A stretch of 64,000 bases of DNA from Bifidobacterium breve (GTDB lineage: Bacteria > Actinomycetota > Acidimicrobiia > Acidimicrobiales > Acidimicrobilacustridaceae). The translations under genes were made by a program, and so were the position numbers. Below the pieces are notes generated by a model. That model ran no database searches, was not told the DNA's origin, and saw only the letters and a program-made list of their open reading frames with translations. Positions within the stretch are counted from its first letter, which is position 1. Each line of letters begins with the position of its first letter. The stretch covers positions 1 to 64,000 of the forward strand of contig CAMAYJ010000002.1 in the NCBI GenBank assembly GCA_945862505.1, read 5' to 3'. This document shows, in pieces, positions 44,322-54,022 of the stretch.

Positions 44322-44375
44322 AAGGCCTGCGACATTGGTTCGGGGGGACCAATGCTCGCTGCAGACCCAGCGTCG

Positions 44376-44410
44376 GGTTCGGTTCTTCCGACCCGGCGCT
44401 GGGGCATTTT
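44376..44410 (+). terminator. Rho-independent terminator after whiB
   Basis: Stem CCCAGCG/CGCTGGG with inner CGGGT/GACCCG pairing, followed by CATTTTTG. Just upstream of the FxsA gene. Confidence 0.82.
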
Positions 44411-44419
44411 TGCGGTCAA

Positions 44420-44950
44420 GTGCCCACAACACGACGGCCTCCCCGAGATACTCACCGATACGCTGACATTGTGGCTTTGACTCTGTTCCTCGTGTTTGTC
44501 GTCTTCCCGCTCATCGAGCTGGGTGTCGTCATCTTCGTGGCCGACGCGATCGGCATCTTCCCGACGATTGCGCTGCTCATCGCCATGAGCGCGTTCGGTG
44601 CATGGCTCGTGAAACGCGAAGGGATCGGCGTGATGCGCCGAACACGACTTGCGGCCAATCGCGGCGAACTCCCCGGCGACGAAATGCTCGACGGAGCAGT
44701 GTTGGCGATCGCCGGCGTGTTGTGCATTGTGCCCGGATTCATCTCGGGCACGATTGGTCTTCTGTTGCTTATCGGGCCACTCCGACGACCAGTTGGTCGT
44801 CGCCTTTTGCGTCGGTGGACCCGTGTGGTGTCAGTGGTCGGTTTCGCTCGTGGTCGCCGTGATGTTGTTGAGGTGGAATGGGTGGGCGATGTCACGCCTG
44901 CGCATTCGCCACCGAACGCGGCGATCGAACTTGGGCCAGTGAATGACTGA
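44420..44950 (+). CDS. FxsA-family membrane protein
   Basis: 176 residues. The FxsA core (about 18-135) has four hydrophobic segments with FPLIELGVVIFVADAIG and LLIGPLRRPVGRRL. Function in E. coli relates to exclusion of phage T7 by F; the general role is unknown. GTG 44420 adds a basic 17-residue N-terminus; GTG 44471 would give the usual FxsA start directly at the first helix. It overlaps the next gene by 8 bases. Confidence 0.82.
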   Translation: MPTTRRPPRDTHRYADIVALTLFLVFVVFPLIELGVVIFVADAIGIFPTIALLIAMSAFGAWLVKREGIGVMRRTRLAANRGELPGDEMLDGAVLAIAGVLCIVPGFISGTIGLLLLIGPLRRPVGRRLLRRWTRVVSVVGFARGRRDVVEVEWVGDVTPAHSPPNAAIELGPVND

Positions 44951-45791
44951 CACCTTCTCCCCTGAACCGCCGTTGATTCATGACGTGCCGCAAACAATTT
45001 CGCCACTCGTTGAACGCATCACCGCTGCGAATCCGTCTCATATGACCGGAGCAGGGACAAACACCTATCTGATTGGTCAGAACGAGATTGCTGTGATCGA
45101 TCCTGGTCCCGAGGACGAAGTTCACACCGCGGCGATTGTGAAAGCGGCGAAGGGTCCGATCCGATGGATTCTCTGCACGCATACACATCCAGATCATTCG
45201 CCAGGGGTTCCCGCACTGAAGGCGGCGACCGGTGCCGAAGTCATTGCGTGGAGCAACCGAAACGGTTTGAAAACCGATCGGCGCATGCGCGACGCCGATC
45301 GGCTCATCACTGACGAATTTGAACTCACCGCAGTGCACACGCCGGGCCATGCCGGCAATCACCTTTGTTTCTTCCTTGAAGGTGAACGTCTGTTGTTCAC
45401 CGGCGATCACATCATGCAGGGCTCAACAGTGGTGATTACGCCACCCGATGGCGATATGGGCGCCTATCTCGAGTCATTGGCCAAGGTGCGGGCGCTGACA
45501 CCGTTGGCGATTGCGCCGGCTCACGGACACGTCATCACTGACCCCAATGCGGTGATCGACTGGTACGTCGCACATCGGCTTGAACGAGAAGCGCAATTGC
45601 ACGGCCTGATGATCGATATGGGGAGCGCACGAATTGGGCAGCTCGTCGAGGCTGCCTATGTCGACCTTGACCCGATTCTCATTCCGATGGCGAAACGTTC
45701 GGTGCACGCTCATCTGCGAAAGCTGGCGCAAGAAGGCAAGGTCGAAGGCGACGGCGCTCGCAGCGTTTGGTCGACGATCAAACCGAACTGA
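44943..45791 (+). CDS. Metallo-beta-lactamase-fold hydrolase (LACTB2-like)
   Basis: 282 residues. Binuclear metal site residues: H80, H82, D84 and H85 in CTHTHPDHSPG, then TPGHAGNHLCFF, FTGDHIMQG and PAHGHVI. A C-terminal winged-helix-like tail (VHAHLRKLAQEGKVE) is typical of the LACTB2/RNase-like subgroup. M. tuberculosis Rv3677c in the comparable neighbourhood is homologous (family knowledge). Physiological substrate unknown. Confidence 0.88.
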   Translation: MTDTFSPEPPLIHDVPQTISPLVERITAANPSHMTGAGTNTYLIGQNEIAVIDPGPEDEVHTAAIVKAAKGPIRWILCTHTHPDHSPGVPALKAATGAEVIAWSNRNGLKTDRRMRDADRLITDEFELTAVHTPGHAGNHLCFFLEGERLLFTGDHIMQGSTVVITPPDGDMGAYLESLAKVRALTPLAIAPAHGHVITDPNAVIDWYVAHRLEREAQLHGLMIDMGSARIGQLVEAAYVDLDPILIPMAKRSVHAHLRKLAQEGKVEGDGARSVWSTIKPN

Positions 45792-45799
45792 TTCGTTCG

Positions 45800-47188
45800 T
45801 TAGTCCGGTGGGTGATCGGGGAATCGGTCGTACCGCCACAAGACCGGGAACAAAACGATCCAGGCGATGACGACACCGATCGTTGCAACGCCGCCGAGAA
45901 CCACGGCCCGTCCGGTTCCGAGTAACTGACCAGCAACACCGGATTCAAACGCGCCGAGTTCGTTCGAAGCTCCAATAAACACGCCTTCGACGGCCATCAC
46001 CCGGCCACGAGCCGAGGATGGGGTTACGAGCGGAACCAAAGTGCTGCGGATGTACACGCTTACCGAATCAGCGGCGCTTAACAGCATGACGCTCAGGAAC
46101 GCGATGGCGAAACTGTGGGTGAGGCCAAGGGTGATGGTGAACACGCCGAAAAGGGCCACGGAGATGAACATCACCGGCCCAGTGCGTCGCCGAATCGGTT
46201 TGATGCTCAACAGAATCGTCACAACTGCTGCGCCGATACCACCGGCGGCGCGCAGCCAACCCAGTCCCACAGCACCAACGTTCAATCGGTTTTCAGCGAT
46301 TGCCGGTAGCAGCGCCACTGCGCCACCGAACAAGACTGCAAAGAGGTCAAGTGAAATGGCGCCAAGAAGTGCGGGATTGCGGCGAATGACCCGGAACCCC
46401 TCGAAGGCTTCATGGAATGTGCGCTTCTTCTTCGTTTTAACGTCAGAAGTTGCTGACGGGGCCGTCGAACCATGAGCGATGTGTTCAGCGTTGTGTTCGC
46501 CGAGGACATCGAGCATTTCTGCCGGTCGCATTTCGTCACCAAGTTCAATAATCGACGCGTCTTGTCCGCCGGCAAGCGAAACGCCTGGTGCAACGCGATC
46601 GTGGCGGGGCTTGGCGAATTGAATCAGCACCGCTCCAGTTGCGGCCAGGATCATGCACGCGATGAACGGCCAAGAAGGTGAGCCGACAAACAGGAAGCCC
46701 GCTAGTACTGGTCCGATAATCGCGCTGGCCTGCCATCCGCCAACGTGAAACGCGATAAGCCGAGGTAGACCACCGTCAGGCGCGATATCGGCAGGCATCG
46801 ATCGTGTCGCTGGGCTAACAAACGCACGCCCTATTCCAAATGCGATCACGATGGCAAAGATCGGCGTTGTGTCGGTAGGGCTGGTCGAGACGTACCAGGC
46901 CAACATGCCGGTGGTGATGACCTCGACAATGAGGCCTATCGATGCGATGTGTCGGCGGTCGTAACGGTCGGCAAAGGAACCGGTGACGGTCATCAGAAAA
47001 AATGCTGGCGCGAATTCGGCGAGCCCAAGAAGGCCAAGGTCGAGATCGCGTCCGGTCATGTCGTAGAGCTGTTTGCCCAGAGCGGTGATCTGAATCATCG
47101 TCGCCATCGTTGAAGCGACCGACGCCAAGAGGAATGGCTTGACTGAACGACTCCGGAAAAGTTCTTTTGCAGAAACCGGTGCGGTCAT
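45800..47188 (-). CDS. MFS transporter (EntS/MFS_3-like)
   Basis: 462 residues, 12 predicted helices with a long central cytoplasmic loop (about 205-270, with KTKKKRTFHE). Signature between helices 2-3 is GSFADRYDRRHIA. The PF05977-like pattern suggests drug or siderophore export, but substrate is undetermined. Start ATG 47188 lies 5 bases after the second MBL hydrolase gene on the same strand, so co-transcribed. Confidence 0.88.
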   Translation of the reverse strand: MTAPVSAKELFRSRSVKPFLLASVASTMATMIQITALGKQLYDMTGRDLDLGLLGLAEFAPAFFLMTVTGSFADRYDRRHIASIGLIVEVITTGMLAWYVSTSPTDTTPIFAIVIAFGIGRAFVSPATRSMPADIAPDGGLPRLIAFHVGGWQASAIIGPVLAGFLFVGSPSWPFIACMILAATGAVLIQFAKPRHDRVAPGVSLAGGQDASIIELGDEMRPAEMLDVLGEHNAEHIAHGSTAPSATSDVKTKKKRTFHEAFEGFRVIRRNPALLGAISLDLFAVLFGGAVALLPAIAENRLNVGAVGLGWLRAAGGIGAAVVTILLSIKPIRRRTGPVMFISVALFGVFTITLGLTHSFAIAFLSVMLLSAADSVSVYIRSTLVPLVTPSSARGRVMAVEGVFIGASNELGAFESGVAGQLLGTGRAVVLGGVATIGVVIAWIVLFPVLWRYDRFPDHPPD

Positions 47189-47193
47189 TTGTT

Positions 47194-48315
47194 TCAGGAC
47201 TCGACGCGGTACTCGAAACCTTCATCGGCAGGACGGCGCTCTGCTTTGCCGGCCAGACGGAGGTTTTCGAGGTGGGCGTAGGTTTCGCTATCAGCCATTG
47301 GCCCTCGACTTCGCGGCGAGAACAAGAATTCAGACCACTTTGTGATCGGAGCCCAACCGGCTTCCATGCTCGCGTCAACAAGTAGTTGCAAGCGCGAGGC
47401 GTGATGATCCTTAATTGCGTCGCAGCGACCAGAAAGGTCAGTGAAGGGATGACCATGAGCGGGAAGCACCGTGGTGATTCCCTCAAGCTGGGCAACTTTG
47501 TCAAGGTTCTGCAGGTAGTTCGACAGCGGGTCGCCGCCCATGAAGCCAGCAATATGCGGGGTGATCGTGGGCAACACATGGTCACCCGAAAGCAGCACCC
47601 CGTCTTCGGGGTTCCACATACACAGGTGATCGTGGGTGTGTCCGGGAGTGAAGACTGCGACCCAGTCGCGGTCGCCCATACGAACCCGTTGGGCATCGTC
47701 GACAACGATTGTCGGGCGTGGTGCTTTCATCCATGACACTTCTTCAATACGGCCATCGGCGATTGCCGCACGGATGCGGTCACGAAATGCCTTGAACCCC
47801 GGGAACGATTGTTCCATCTCGGCTTCATCGGTCGAACCAATGGCATCGAGGATTGTTCCGGCCTCGCTGGCGTCGGCTGGATCAAGCGGTTCAAGAGGTG
47901 TTTCGTTGAGATCAAGAAGGTCGGTCCACTTACGAAACATCGTGGAAGTCAGGATGTCGGCATTGCTGGACTCGACAAGTCGATGCGCTCCACCGAAGTG
48001 ATCGGGATGTGAATGAGTGATGTACACGGTGTGCACTCGCGCCAGTGGAATATTTGCGTCACGCATGCGGTCTTGAAGTGCAGCCCAAGATTCATCGCTT
48101 GGTAGGCCGGGATCGACCAACGTGAAGCCGCGTGAATCCTCGATGGCGTAGGTGTTGACGTGTCCGAGGCCGGTGAAGTCGGTCGGAAGTTGCAGTCGAA
48201 GAATGCCGCGCGCGACTTCAGTGATTTCGGTGGACGCGTCTTCTTGTTCCTGACGCAACACGCGAGGCGCCTCAGCACCATGTGTATGTCCGCTGTGATT
48301 GTGCGCTTCCCCCAT
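47194..48315 (-). CDS. Metallo-beta-lactamase-fold hydrolase
   Basis: 373 residues. Metal motif ITHSHPDHFGGAH, later FTPGHTHDHLC, LSGDHVLP and LPAHGHPF. The N-terminus is His-rich (GEAHNHSGHTHGAE), which might bind metal. A C-terminal helical region (about 300-373) resembles hydroxyacyl-thioester or MBL-fold hydrolases of lactamase_B type. Upstream of and coupled to the MFS gene. Substrate unknown. Confidence 0.86.
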   Translation of the reverse strand: MGEAHNHSGHTHGAEAPRVLRQEQEDASTEITEVARGILRLQLPTDFTGLGHVNTYAIEDSRGFTLVDPGLPSDESWAALQDRMRDANIPLARVHTVYITHSHPDHFGGAHRLVESSNADILTSTMFRKWTDLLDLNETPLEPLDPADASEAGTILDAIGSTDEAEMEQSFPGFKAFRDRIRAAIADGRIEEVSWMKAPRPTIVVDDAQRVRMGDRDWVAVFTPGHTHDHLCMWNPEDGVLLSGDHVLPTITPHIAGFMGGDPLSNYLQNLDKVAQLEGITTVLPAHGHPFTDLSGRCDAIKDHHASRLQLLVDASMEAGWAPITKWSEFLFSPRSRGPMADSETYAHLENLRLAGKAERRPADEGFEYRVES

Positions 48316-48376
48316 GACGCTCCGACACTACCGCTCACTGGGGTCGGGGCCTTCAGTTGCCCCGGTGTACGGCTCG

Positions 48377-48937
48377 TTAGGCTTCTGACGCTGATTCTTC
48401 AGGAGTGAGGAGACAGAACGTGTCGCGGTAGTAGCGAAGTTCAAAAACACTTTCCCGGATGTCATCGAGGGCACGGTGTCCTTCGGCTTTTCGGGGAGCT
48501 CCCTTAAGCAGCGTCGGGTTCCATCGCTTGATGAGTTCCTTCAGGGTCGAAACATCAACGGATCGGTAATGCAGAAAATCTTCGATCTCTGGCATGTAGG
48601 CGGCCAAGAACCGTCGGTCAGTGCCGATGGAGTTTCCGCATAAGGGGACGGTGCGGGGCTCGGCGATGTGCTCTCGCAGGAAGGCCATGGTCGCATCATT
48701 GGCTTCTTGAAGACTGATGGTGGACGCTTCGATCGCAGGCAGTAAGCCGCTGCGAGTATGCATGCCGACGACGACTTCATCCATAAGCGCCATGGCTTCC
48801 GGCGGTTGATGGATGACGAGATCAGGACCCTCGGCGATGATCTCAAGCGAGTCGTCGGTGAGGAGTGTTGCGATCTCGACGATCACGTTTTTGGCAGTAT
48901 CGAGGCCGGTCATTTCGAGATCAATCCAAGCGAGCAT
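48377..48937 (-). CDS. orn: Oligoribonuclease
   Basis: DEDDh 3'-5' exoribonuclease degrading nanoRNA and pGpG; 186 residues. ExoI motif [10 protein letters not shown], Exo[14 protein letters not shown] and ExoIII with EGHRALDDI. Its ATG (complement 48935-48937) overlaps a possible dut ATG at 48936 on the other strand. The normal dut start is likely downstream, so a 34-base intergenic region remains. Confidence 0.95.
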   Translation of the reverse strand: MLAWIDLEMTGLDTAKNVIVEIATLLTDDSLEIIAEGPDLVIHQPPEAMALMDEVVVGMHTRSGLLPAIEASTISLQEANDATMAFLREHIAEPRTVPLCGNSIGTDRRFLAAYMPEIEDFLHYRSVDVSTLKELIKRWNPTLLKGAPRKAEGHRALDDIRESVFELRYYRDTFCLLTPEESASEA

Positions 48938-48971
48938 GACCGGATCCTACGCACCGTCCTACGATCGGCTG

Positions 48972-49418
48972 GTGCTTGAAGTTCCGGTGATGCGTCTCGA
49001 CCCCGATTTAGAGCTGCCGTCCTATGCCCGAGTGGGCGATGCCGGGCTCGATCTCGTGGCGCGCGAGAACGTGGTTTTGTTTCCAGCCGGCGGGCGGGCG
49101 CTTGTCGCTACTGGTCTTGCGATTGCAATTCCTGAAGGTCACGCTGGGTTTATCCAGCCGCGCAGCGGCTTGGCTCTGAAACACGGAGTGACCTGTCTCA
49201 ATACGCCAGGGCTCATCGATAGCGGTTACCGCGGTGAACTGAAAGTGTTGCTGATTAATACCGATCCCGCCGAACCATTCGAAATCAAGCGTGGTGAGCG
49301 GATTGCGCAACTCGTGGTGCAAAAAGTCGAACATGTAGTGCTGCAACCCGTTGACGATTTTGATCATCTTGGTGAATCAGAGCGCGGCGACGGCGGATTT
49401 GGTCACACTGGCCACTAG
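48972..49418 (+). CDS. dut: dUTP diphosphatase
   Basis: Trimeric dUTPase converting dUTP to dUMP; 148 residues from GTG 48972 ([16 protein letters not shown]). All five motifs are present: [39 protein letters not shown] and [10 protein letters not shown]. The last has His where many have Ser. An upstream ATG 48936 would overlap the orn start. Convergent with the P-type ATPase gene. Confidence 0.94.
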   Translation: MLEVPVMRLDPDLELPSYARVGDAGLDLVARENVVLFPAGGRALVATGLAIAIPEGHAGFIQPRSGLALKHGVTCLNTPGLIDSGYRGELKVLLINTDPAEPFEIKRGERIAQLVVQKVEHVVLQPVDDFDHLGESERGDGGFGHTGH

Positions 49419-49486
49419 TCAGGATCATTCCAAACCACGAGCCTTGCGCTCAGTCTTTGCGAATCGATTTCGAACGCAATGTTTAG

Positions 49487-51850
49487 TTAGTCAGTTGATG
49501 TCGGCTGAGGAAGCGACCAGTCGGTCATCCGCCATCCAACTTCGATGATGGCCGCCGCGATCACGCCAATGCCGATCGCACTTGCAATATCGCGTGTGTC
49601 GGGAAGTGGAAGGTCGAAGTAGTTCCGCATTCCAGGTAGGGCAAGAGCGCCGATGAAGGCAGTCGCCATGGCGATGATGAGCAGATATTTCCACCAGGAC
49701 ATCGGGCGACAAAGAATCGCTAGAACCCAAATGGCAATCGTGAACAGCGTGATGACTGCGACTGTCCGTGATTGGTCCAGTGGCACGTCAGCATTTCGCA
49801 CAATGAGATAAGCAACGAGGGTTGCAATTGCGGCAATCACACCGGCCGGTATGGCAAATCGCAGAACTCGGCGGAGGAAACCCGACATCGCTCTGCGATT
49901 GTTTTGTGACAACGCAAGGATGAACCCAGGGATACCAATAGTGAGTGCCGAGAGGATGGTGAAGTGGCGCGGAAGAAAGGGAAAGGGGAACCGCCCAAGG
50001 CCAACCACGACCGCGAGTACTACTGCATAGAACGTCTTTGTGAGGAAGAGATTGGCAACGCGTTCAACGTTGGCAATGACTCGGCGTCCTTCATTCACGA
50101 CTGAAGGAAAGACAGCGAAGTCATTGTCGAGAAGCACGAAACGGGCAACGGCACGTGCGGCGGCAGAACCTGAACCCATAGCGACGCCAACGTCGGCGTC
50201 TTTAAGCGCGAGTGTGTCGTTAACTCCGTCACCGGTCATCGCAACAACGTGGCCACGAGATTGCAATGCGTGCACCATCGCGCGCTTTTGTTGAGGCGTG
50301 ACTCGTCCGAATACTGAATGCTTCTCGAGAACATCAGCGAGTGCTTCTTGATCTTCCGGGAGGGTGCGCGCATCAATTGGTTCGTCGGCTCCGGGAACAC
50401 CGCATCGCGTTGCGACAGCACCAACCGTGACGGGGCTATCTCCAGAAATGACCTTGACGGCGACACCTTGATCGCCGAAATACGCGATCGTTTGCGGTGC
50501 GGCTTCGCGAAGTTGCTCATCGAGAACGACAAGAGCGATTGGCTGGAGTCCGTTCGGAAGAATTTCACCGTTCAGCCCCGACGAGGATGCCGCAAGTAAG
50601 AGCACGCGCTGGCCCTGGCTCGCATAGTGCTCCATTCGTGTGCGGGCGGAATCAACGGTGGCATTCGCTGCAGCTTGGTCAAGAAGAATGTCGGGGGCAC
50701 CGAGATACCAGGAACCATGTTCAGCGAACTGTGCGGCGCTCCATTTCCGGGCAGAGGAAAACGCAATCGAATCGGAAAGCGTCCATCCCGGGCCGTCGGG
50801 ATACTTGGCAACAATTGCGGCAAGACTCGGATTGGGGTGATTGTCCGACGCTCCGATGGCCGCGAGAACCAGCGCGAGGTCAACGGTTGAAGCGGCTTGG
50901 TTGCCGAGGTGCTCAACGGTGGAAAGAGAGAGTGAGCCCTCGGTAAGGGTTCCTGTCTTGTCGAGGCAGATTGTGTCGACACGAGCGAGGCCTTCGATGG
51001 CAGCGAGTTCTTGGGTGAGAACTTTTTTGCTTGCCAACCGAGTTGCGCCGACGGCAAAAGCGATGCTTGTAAGAAGAACAAGACCCTCGGGCACCATTGC
51101 GACCAGGCCAGCGACCGAACCTTGAACTGCAGCAACGAATCCGTCATGCGTTGCCAGTTGAGAACTGATGAGCATGAGAGCAACGGGAATCATCATCCAG
51201 CCGACGATGGCGATGACTCGATTGATGCCCGTTCGGAGTTCGCTCTTCACTAATGAGAAGCGTCGAGCCTCGCTCGAAAGTCGGAATGCGTAGGAATCGG
51301 CACCGACCGCGGTGGCTCGCATGATGCCGTTTCCGGCAACGACGAAACTGCCTGACATCACTGTGTCGCTCTTGGCTTTATCGACCGATTCGGCTTCGCC
51401 GGTCAGTAGAGACTCGTCTATTTCGAGATTTGAGCTTTCAAGCACCTCGCCATCGACAACGATTTGATCGCCAAGCATGAGCACGATGATCTCGTCGAGA
51501 ACGACATCTTTTGAAGCAATGGTTTTGTCGACTCCATCTCTTCGGACGGTCGATTGTGGAGCATTGAGCACTGCGAGTGCATCAAGTGATCGTTTGGACC
51601 GAATCTCCTGAACAATGCCGATGAGCGCATTCCCCACAAGAACAAAACCGAACAACCCGTCGCGGTACTCGCCGACTGCAAGGATGATGACGAGCAAAAT
51701 GCCGAGTAGGAGATTGAAAGGCGTGAAAACATTTGCCTTGATGATCTGGCTGATTGTTCGACTCGTCGGATTCGGAACGTCATTGCTACGGCCGTCACTG
51801 ATCCGCTGTGCGACGTCATTGCTGCTCAAGCCTTGAATCGTTGTTTCCAT
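49487..51850 (-). CDS. P-type cation ATPase (CtpE-like)
   Basis: 787 residues. Ten helices, phosphorylation motif DKTGTLTEGS (about 297), TGES-equivalent LLTGEAES, and hinge MTGDGVNDTLALKDADVGVAM. The N-terminus SNDVAQRISDGRSNDVP and LGILLVIILAVGEYRDGLFGFVLVGN-type first helices resemble mycobacterial CtpE, a Ca2+ importer (family knowledge). Ion specificity is inferred. Divergent/neighbouring gene on the same strand is a universal stress protein. Confidence 0.88.
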   Translation of the reverse strand: METTIQGLSSNDVAQRISDGRSNDVPNPTSRTISQIIKANVFTPFNLLLGILLVIILAVGEYRDGLFGFVLVGNALIGIVQEIRSKRSLDALAVLNAPQSTVRRDGVDKTIASKDVVLDEIIVLMLGDQIVVDGEVLESSNLEIDESLLTGEAESVDKAKSDTVMSGSFVVAGNGIMRATAVGADSYAFRLSSEARRFSLVKSELRTGINRVIAIVGWMMIPVALMLISSQLATHDGFVAAVQGSVAGLVAMVPEGLVLLTSIAFAVGATRLASKKVLTQELAAIEGLARVDTICLDKTGTLTEGSLSLSTVEHLGNQAASTVDLALVLAAIGASDNHPNPSLAAIVAKYPDGPGWTLSDSIAFSSARKWSAAQFAEHGSWYLGAPDILLDQAAANATVDSARTRMEHYASQGQRVLLLAASSSGLNGEILPNGLQPIALVVLDEQLREAAPQTIAYFGDQGVAVKVISGDSPVTVGAVATRCGVPGADEPIDARTLPEDQEALADVLEKHSVFGRVTPQQKRAMVHALQSRGHVVAMTGDGVNDTLALKDADVGVAMGSGSAAARAVARFVLLDNDFAVFPSVVNEGRRVIANVERVANLFLTKTFYAVVLAVVVGLGRFPFPFLPRHFTILSALTIGIPGFILALSQNNRRAMSGFLRRVLRFAIPAGVIAAIATLVAYLIVRNADVPLDQSRTVAVITLFTIAIWVLAILCRPMSWWKYLLIIAMATAFIGALALPGMRNYFDLPLPDTRDIASAIGIGVIAAAIIEVGWRMTDWSLPQPTSTD

Positions 51851-51938
51851 AGTCAGCGTTCAGGCTTCTTCGTCAGTTTGGGTGGACGACCACGACCGGG
51901 CAGTTTTCGTCTTGCACGCATTGTTGACTGTTCGATGG

Positions 51939-52406
51939 TTAACGCTTGACGACAGGCACGAGAAGGACTGGAACGTTGCTGCGCCTTACGAGTTCTTGGG
52001 CCACGCTGCCAAACATGAGGTGATGCATTCCGCCGTGGCCGTGCGTTCCCAAGACGATGTGCGAAGCGTTTAGTTCGGTAATCGCGGTGAGCAGTGTTTC
52101 CGACGCGGGCCCCATGATCACTAAGGGGTGAACCTCGACCCCAGTGGTGTCGGTGAGCGTTTCTGCCAGTTCTCGGACTTTGCGATGCTCATCGGTCAGT
52201 TTGCCGGCGCGGGCGGAACGGGTGAAGGAACTGATGTCTTCTTTGTCGTAGCCAGCAAGGACGGGTTCACCGGCCGCGACATGCACCAAATGCAATGAAG
52301 ACCCGGCAGCGCGGGCCAAGAGCAGTCCTTCTCGGACGATTTGCTCGCCATGATCGGAAAAGTCAACGGCCGCTATGACGGTGGTACCGGAGGGCGAGGA
52401 ACTCAT
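51939..52406 (-). CDS. Universal stress protein (UspA family)
   Basis: 155-residue single Usp domain. The ATP-binding motif G-x2-G-x9-G-S is visible in LGTHGHGGMHHLMFGSVAQELV, given here by GTHGHGG and FGSV. ILV-rich start with DFSDHGEQ. Precedes the P-type ATPase gene by 88 bases on the same strand, so may share a transcript. Confidence 0.9.
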   Translation of the reverse strand: MSSSPSGTTVIAAVDFSDHGEQIVREGLLLARAAGSSLHLVHVAAGEPVLAGYDKEDISSFTRSARAGKLTDEHRKVRELAETLTDTTGVEVHPLVIMGPASETLLTAITELNASHIVLGTHGHGGMHHLMFGSVAQELVRRSNVPVLLVPVVKR

Positions 52407-52515
52407 GGGTCGAGCCTACGGGCTCTCCGACACGTCAAGCCCGTGAATTGATGGCTGGGGCGAAGAAGAGCGGTCGCGTTGGAGAAAGGCTCGGATTCTG
52501 CGAAGATGCAGGCCC

Positions 52516-53094
52516 ATGGATGTCCAGTCCTTCTCGTTCTTCTACGCAGTGCTCGCTCTTGCTTGTTGGGCAGGTACTGCAGCCATCGTCGTGGGCGCGC
52601 TACTACGCCGCTTCGGAAATCCTGACGCGTTTGTTGAATCACGAGCGCAGTTAGGCAATGTTGCGCTTCCGCTGGCATGGATCATTGCGCTTGTCACCAC
52701 GGCGGGGTCGCTTTATTACTCAAGGGTGCAGGGCTATGTGCCGTGCGAGTTGTGTTGGTATCAGCGCATCTGCTTGTACCCATGGTCGGTGATCCTCGGA
52801 ATTGCTGCGTGGCGACGCGACGCGGCAATCAAGGTCTATGCCGTTCCCGTTCTGAGCATCAGCATTGTGATTTCGGCCTATCACTCATGGATCCAGTGGT
52901 TCCCGCCGTCAACCGGAACCTCGTTCTGCACCGCTGACGCGCCGTGCACTACCAAATTCGTGAACGAATTCGATTTCGTCACTCTTCCGTTCATGGCACT
53001 TTCAGCTGCTGTGTTCATGATTGCGTTGTTGTTAGCAAGTGATCCGTCCGACAGTGATTTTGAAATCACCGAAGAAGTAGAGGTAACCGCGTGA
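52516..53094 (+). CDS. DsbB-type disulfide oxidoreductase
   Basis: 192-residue four-helix membrane enzyme that passes electrons from an oxidised thiol oxidase partner to quinone. Cys pairs: C77-C80 in PCELCW and C138...C144 in FCTADAPCT, and a quinone-contact region with WYQRICLYP. The closest fit is the BdbC/DsbB family rather than VKOR. Its stop overlaps the next start (GTGA), a thioredoxin-fold partner. Confidence 0.88.
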   Translation: MDVQSFSFFYAVLALACWAGTAAIVVGALLRRFGNPDAFVESRAQLGNVALPLAWIIALVTTAGSLYYSRVQGYVPCELCWYQRICLYPWSVILGIAAWRRDAAIKVYAVPVLSISIVISAYHSWIQWFPPSTGTSFCTADAPCTTKFVNEFDFVTLPFMALSAAVFMIALLLASDPSDSDFEITEEVEVTA

Positions 53095-53819
53095 GTAACC
53101 GTCCCGGTAAATCCAAGTCCGCATCACAGCGCGTTCGAGCTGCATCGAATTCGGGCAAGGGAAAGTCCACATCATTTATTTGGATTGCCATCGTTGGAGT
53201 CGTGATCGCGGTCGGCATCGTCGCAATCGTGGCTGGTCGCGGAACGAGTTCCTCTGGTGGGGGCGCCTCACCGAGCGGCGGCACCGTTGTGCCGAACGGG
53301 AACCTTGAATATGGCCAGGTTGCGGTGTCTGGAACGGCGCTGACTCCGAAGCCTGATAGCGGTGCCGATCCGATGGTCGGAACAGTCTTCCCAACGGTGA
53401 CCGGCCAGCAGTTCGACGGTAAGCAACTCACTATTTCTGCCGACGGTAAGCCGCACATCATCATGGTCGTTGCGCATTGGTGCTCACATTGCCAAGCCGA
53501 AGTGCCGCGTGTTCAGAAGTGGCTCGATAAAGATGGCATGCCGACCGACGTCGAACTCGTCACTCTTGCAACGTCCAATGATCCAGCGAAGGGTAACTTT
53601 CCGGCCGCCGATTGGCTGCGTCGTGAAAAGTGGAGCGTCCCGACGATTGTTGACGACAAGCAAGGCAAAGCCGGAGCTGCCCTCGGCATCTCGGGTTTCC
53701 CGTACTTCATTGTCACCGACGCGCAAGGCAAGGTGGTCTACCGAACGAGCGGAGAAATCACTGAGGCTCAGTGGAACGATCTGCTTGTGGCCGCTCGCAC
53801 GGGTAAGTCCCCGGTCTGA
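53091..53819 (+). CDS. Membrane-anchored thioredoxin-fold disulfide protein
   Basis: 242 residues: basic N-terminus, one anchor helix (about 29-48), Gly/Ser linker, and a TlpA/DsbA-like thioredoxin domain. Active site is WCSHC (C131, C134), cis-Pro in SGFPYFIV. Extracellular location makes it the likely substrate of the coupled DsbB. Start GTG 53091. Ends before a terminator. Confidence 0.88.
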   Translation: MSNRPGKSKSASQRVRAASNSGKGKSTSFIWIAIVGVVIAVGIVAIVAGRGTSSSGGGASPSGGTVVPNGNLEYGQVAVSGTALTPKPDSGADPMVGTVFPTVTGQQFDGKQLTISADGKPHIIMVVAHWCSHCQAEVPRVQKWLDKDGMPTDVELVTLATSNDPAKGNFPAADWLRREKWSVPTIVDDKQGKAGAALGISGFPYFIVTDAQGKVVYRTSGEITEAQWNDLLVAARTGKSPV

Positions 53820-53847
53820 TCGCTCGTCCGCAACCGTTTCGAACGAC

Positions 53848-53884
53848 GAAGCGCCCACCAAATGGTGGGCGCTTCGAGCGTTTT
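53848..53884. terminator. Terminator between thioredoxin gene and tRNA-Lys
   Basis: 12-bp stem GAAGCGCCCACC/GGTGGGCGCTTC with a 4-base loop, then GAGCGTTTT on the plus strand. It lies in a convergent region and may serve both. Confidence 0.8.
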
Positions 53885-53885
53885 G

Positions 53886-53962
53886 TGGTGCCTCCGGTGG
53901 GGGTCGAACCCACGATCGTCGGATTAAAAGTCCGCTGCCTTAACCAACTTGGCCACAGAGGC
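53886..53962 (-). tRNA. tRNA-Lys (TTT anticodon)
   Basis: 77 bases with CCA. Minus strand: acceptor GCCTCTG pairs with CGGAGGC (one G-U), anticodon loop CTTTTAA, T-arm GTGGG-TTCGACC-CCCAC. Confidence 0.95.
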
Positions 53963-54022
53963 GTGAAGCAACACGTTACCGGTCTCCCCGGACCTCGCCG
54001 ACGCCACAGGTAGCGTCGTGTC

